Shown here: one piece after another, positions 6,237 to 6,579 of the stretch | How positions within the stretch are numbered: the first letter of the stretch is position 1 | How the letters are laid out: each line of letters starts with the position of its first letter | Assembly: GCA_031276375.1 (NCBI GenBank) | Contig: JAISNE010000292.1 | Location: forward strand, 1-6,579 | Source of the DNA: Accumulibacter sp. | Lineage (GTDB): Bacteria > Pseudomonadota > Gammaproteobacteria > Burkholderiales > Rhodocyclaceae | Direction: 5' to 3' | DNA: 6,579 bases | Made by a program: the position numbers and the translations under genes | Notes under the pieces: generated by a model | What the model saw: the letters and a program-made list of their open reading frames with translations, nothing else | Databases searched by the model: none | Told to the model about the DNA's origin: nothing

Positions 6237-6242
6237 TATAGT
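6237..6242 (+). promoter_or_regulatory. possible -10 box for the transposase
   Basis: TATAGT resembles a sigma-70 -10 box and sits in an AT-rich stretch 24 nt before the transposase start codon. No good -35 box is present at the usual distance. If used, transcription would begin around 6248-6250, inside the 5' arm of the hairpin at 6244-6267. Confidence 0.3.
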
Positions 6243-6243
6243 G

Positions 6244-6267
6244 ATGGCAACCAAAGGAGGTTGCCAT
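6244..6267 (+). promoter_or_regulatory. hairpin covering the transposase RBS and start codon
   Basis: ATGGCAACC (6244-6252) and GGTTGCCAT (6259-6267) are perfect 9-bp complements with the 6-nt loop AAAGGA. The ribosome binding site AAAGGAGG (6253-6260) is in the loop and the first stem bases, and two bases of the ATG start (6266-6268) are in the stem. In RNA this would hinder ribosome loading. Similar start-site hairpins are known to limit transposase translation from read-through transcripts in other insertion sequences such as IS10 and IS50. The structure is visible; the regulatory role is inferred. Confidence 0.65.
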
Positions 6268-6579
6268 GGCGCCACGATATAAAGTGACATTGACGGAATC
6301 TGAACGTAGCGAACTCGAAGATTTGACACGCAATGAAAAAACCGGGGCGAAAAAATTTATCAACGCCCGCGCCTTATTGCTTTGTGATGCCGGTCGGCAT
6401 GGCCCGGCTTGGAAAGTAGCCGATGTAGCCGAGGCCTTGGGGGTGACTTCCCGAACCATAGAACATCTCAAAAAACGGTTTGTAGAGGAAGGGCTTGAGG
6501 CCGCCTTGGAGCGTAAGCAAAGAGAGACCCCACCCCGAGCGGTTATTTTTGATGGTGAATTTGAAGCCCGGCTGATCGC
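6266..6579 (+). CDS. IS630-family transposase, N-terminal part (runs off the window)
   Basis: The visible 104 residues begin MAPRYKVTLTESERSELEDL and contain a helix-turn-helix DNA-binding region, KVADVAEALGVTSRTIEHLKKRF (residues 50-72), followed by VEEGLEAALERK (73-84). This matches the N-terminal winged-helix-type domain of IS630-family transposases, which bind the terminal repeats; the DDE catalytic domain would follow beyond 6579 and cannot be checked. The ribosome binding site AAAGGAGG lies 5 nt before the ATG. No stop or frameshift occurs in the visible part, so it may be intact. A two-reading-frame organisation, as in some IS630 members, cannot be excluded. It belongs to the mobile element and has no link to the liv operon. 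Confidence 0.88.
   Translation, partial: MAPRYKVTLTESERSELEDLTRNEKTGAKKFINARALLLCDAGRHGPAWKVADVAEALGVTSRTIEHLKKRFVEEGLEAALERKQRETPPRAVIFDGEFEARLI

Larger units (their letters stand above)
6155..6579 (+). mobile_element. IS630-family insertion sequence, left part (truncated by window edge)
   Basis: The element is recognised by its transposase N-terminus starting at 6266. The left boundary is uncertain: IS630-type elements insert at TA and duplicate it, and the TA at 6155-6156 before AGTTCAGCTAAG is one candidate for the junction. The right end and its terminal inverted repeat lie outside the window, so the ends cannot be matched to each other. The local sequence before the gene is AT-rich, unlike the liv operon. 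Confidence 0.6.

Noticed and set aside
6244..6282. 12-codon open frame overlapping the transposase start, as a possible leader peptide
   Set aside because: No ribosome binding site upstream, and its ATG is explained as part of the hairpin arm.

Overview
The window looks like a chromosomal segment of a fairly GC-rich Gram-negative bacterium, most likely a proteobacterium. The reasons are the classic liv gene order, a secreted periplasmic binding protein with a type I signal peptide, and intergenic palindromes of the ATTCCC-N8-GGGAAT and CCCTCTCCCGC...GCGGGAGAGGG kinds, which are common in proteobacterial genomes. The exact class (beta, gamma or delta) cannot be fixed from the sequence.

Layout. 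Positions 2-251 hold four repeats of a CRISPR array that probably continues past the left edge; every repeat differs from the others and no cas gene is in view. Positions 252-1134 have no convincing gene and are packed with small repeats: a possible weak terminator, a 63-bp hairpin repeat (329-391), and a nested palindromic structure. In that structure a near-identical inverted pair (411-486 and 683-772) encloses a perfect 27-bp inverted pair of dRS3-like motifs (567-636). The right arm carries extra 7-bp units, and heptamer repeats run on to 792. The liv operon fills 1135-5901. A second copy of the 63-bp repeat follows at 5995-6057, then an AT-richer stretch, and from about 6155 the left end of an IS630-type insertion sequence whose transposase gene runs off the right edge.

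The operon encodes a complete HAAT-type ABC importer: LivK (periplasmic binding protein), LivH and LivM (inner-membrane permeases), LivG and LivF (ATPases). All five genes are intact, on the + strand, tightly spaced (76, 13, 20 and -1 nt) and each preceded by a plausible ribosome binding site. LivK should capture a branched-chain or related amino acid in the periplasm, LivH/LivM form the channel, and the LivG/LivF pair powers transport. A GC-rich hairpin between livK and livH could allow more LivK than membrane components to be made.

The core operon is ordinary. The more interesting signals are non-coding: a perfect 9-bp hairpin that buries the transposase ribosome binding site and start codon, the nested palindromes with variable heptamer arms, the decaying CRISPR edge, and direct copies of the 63-bp repeat bracketing the operon. 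I found no evidence for a wholly new multi-gene system.
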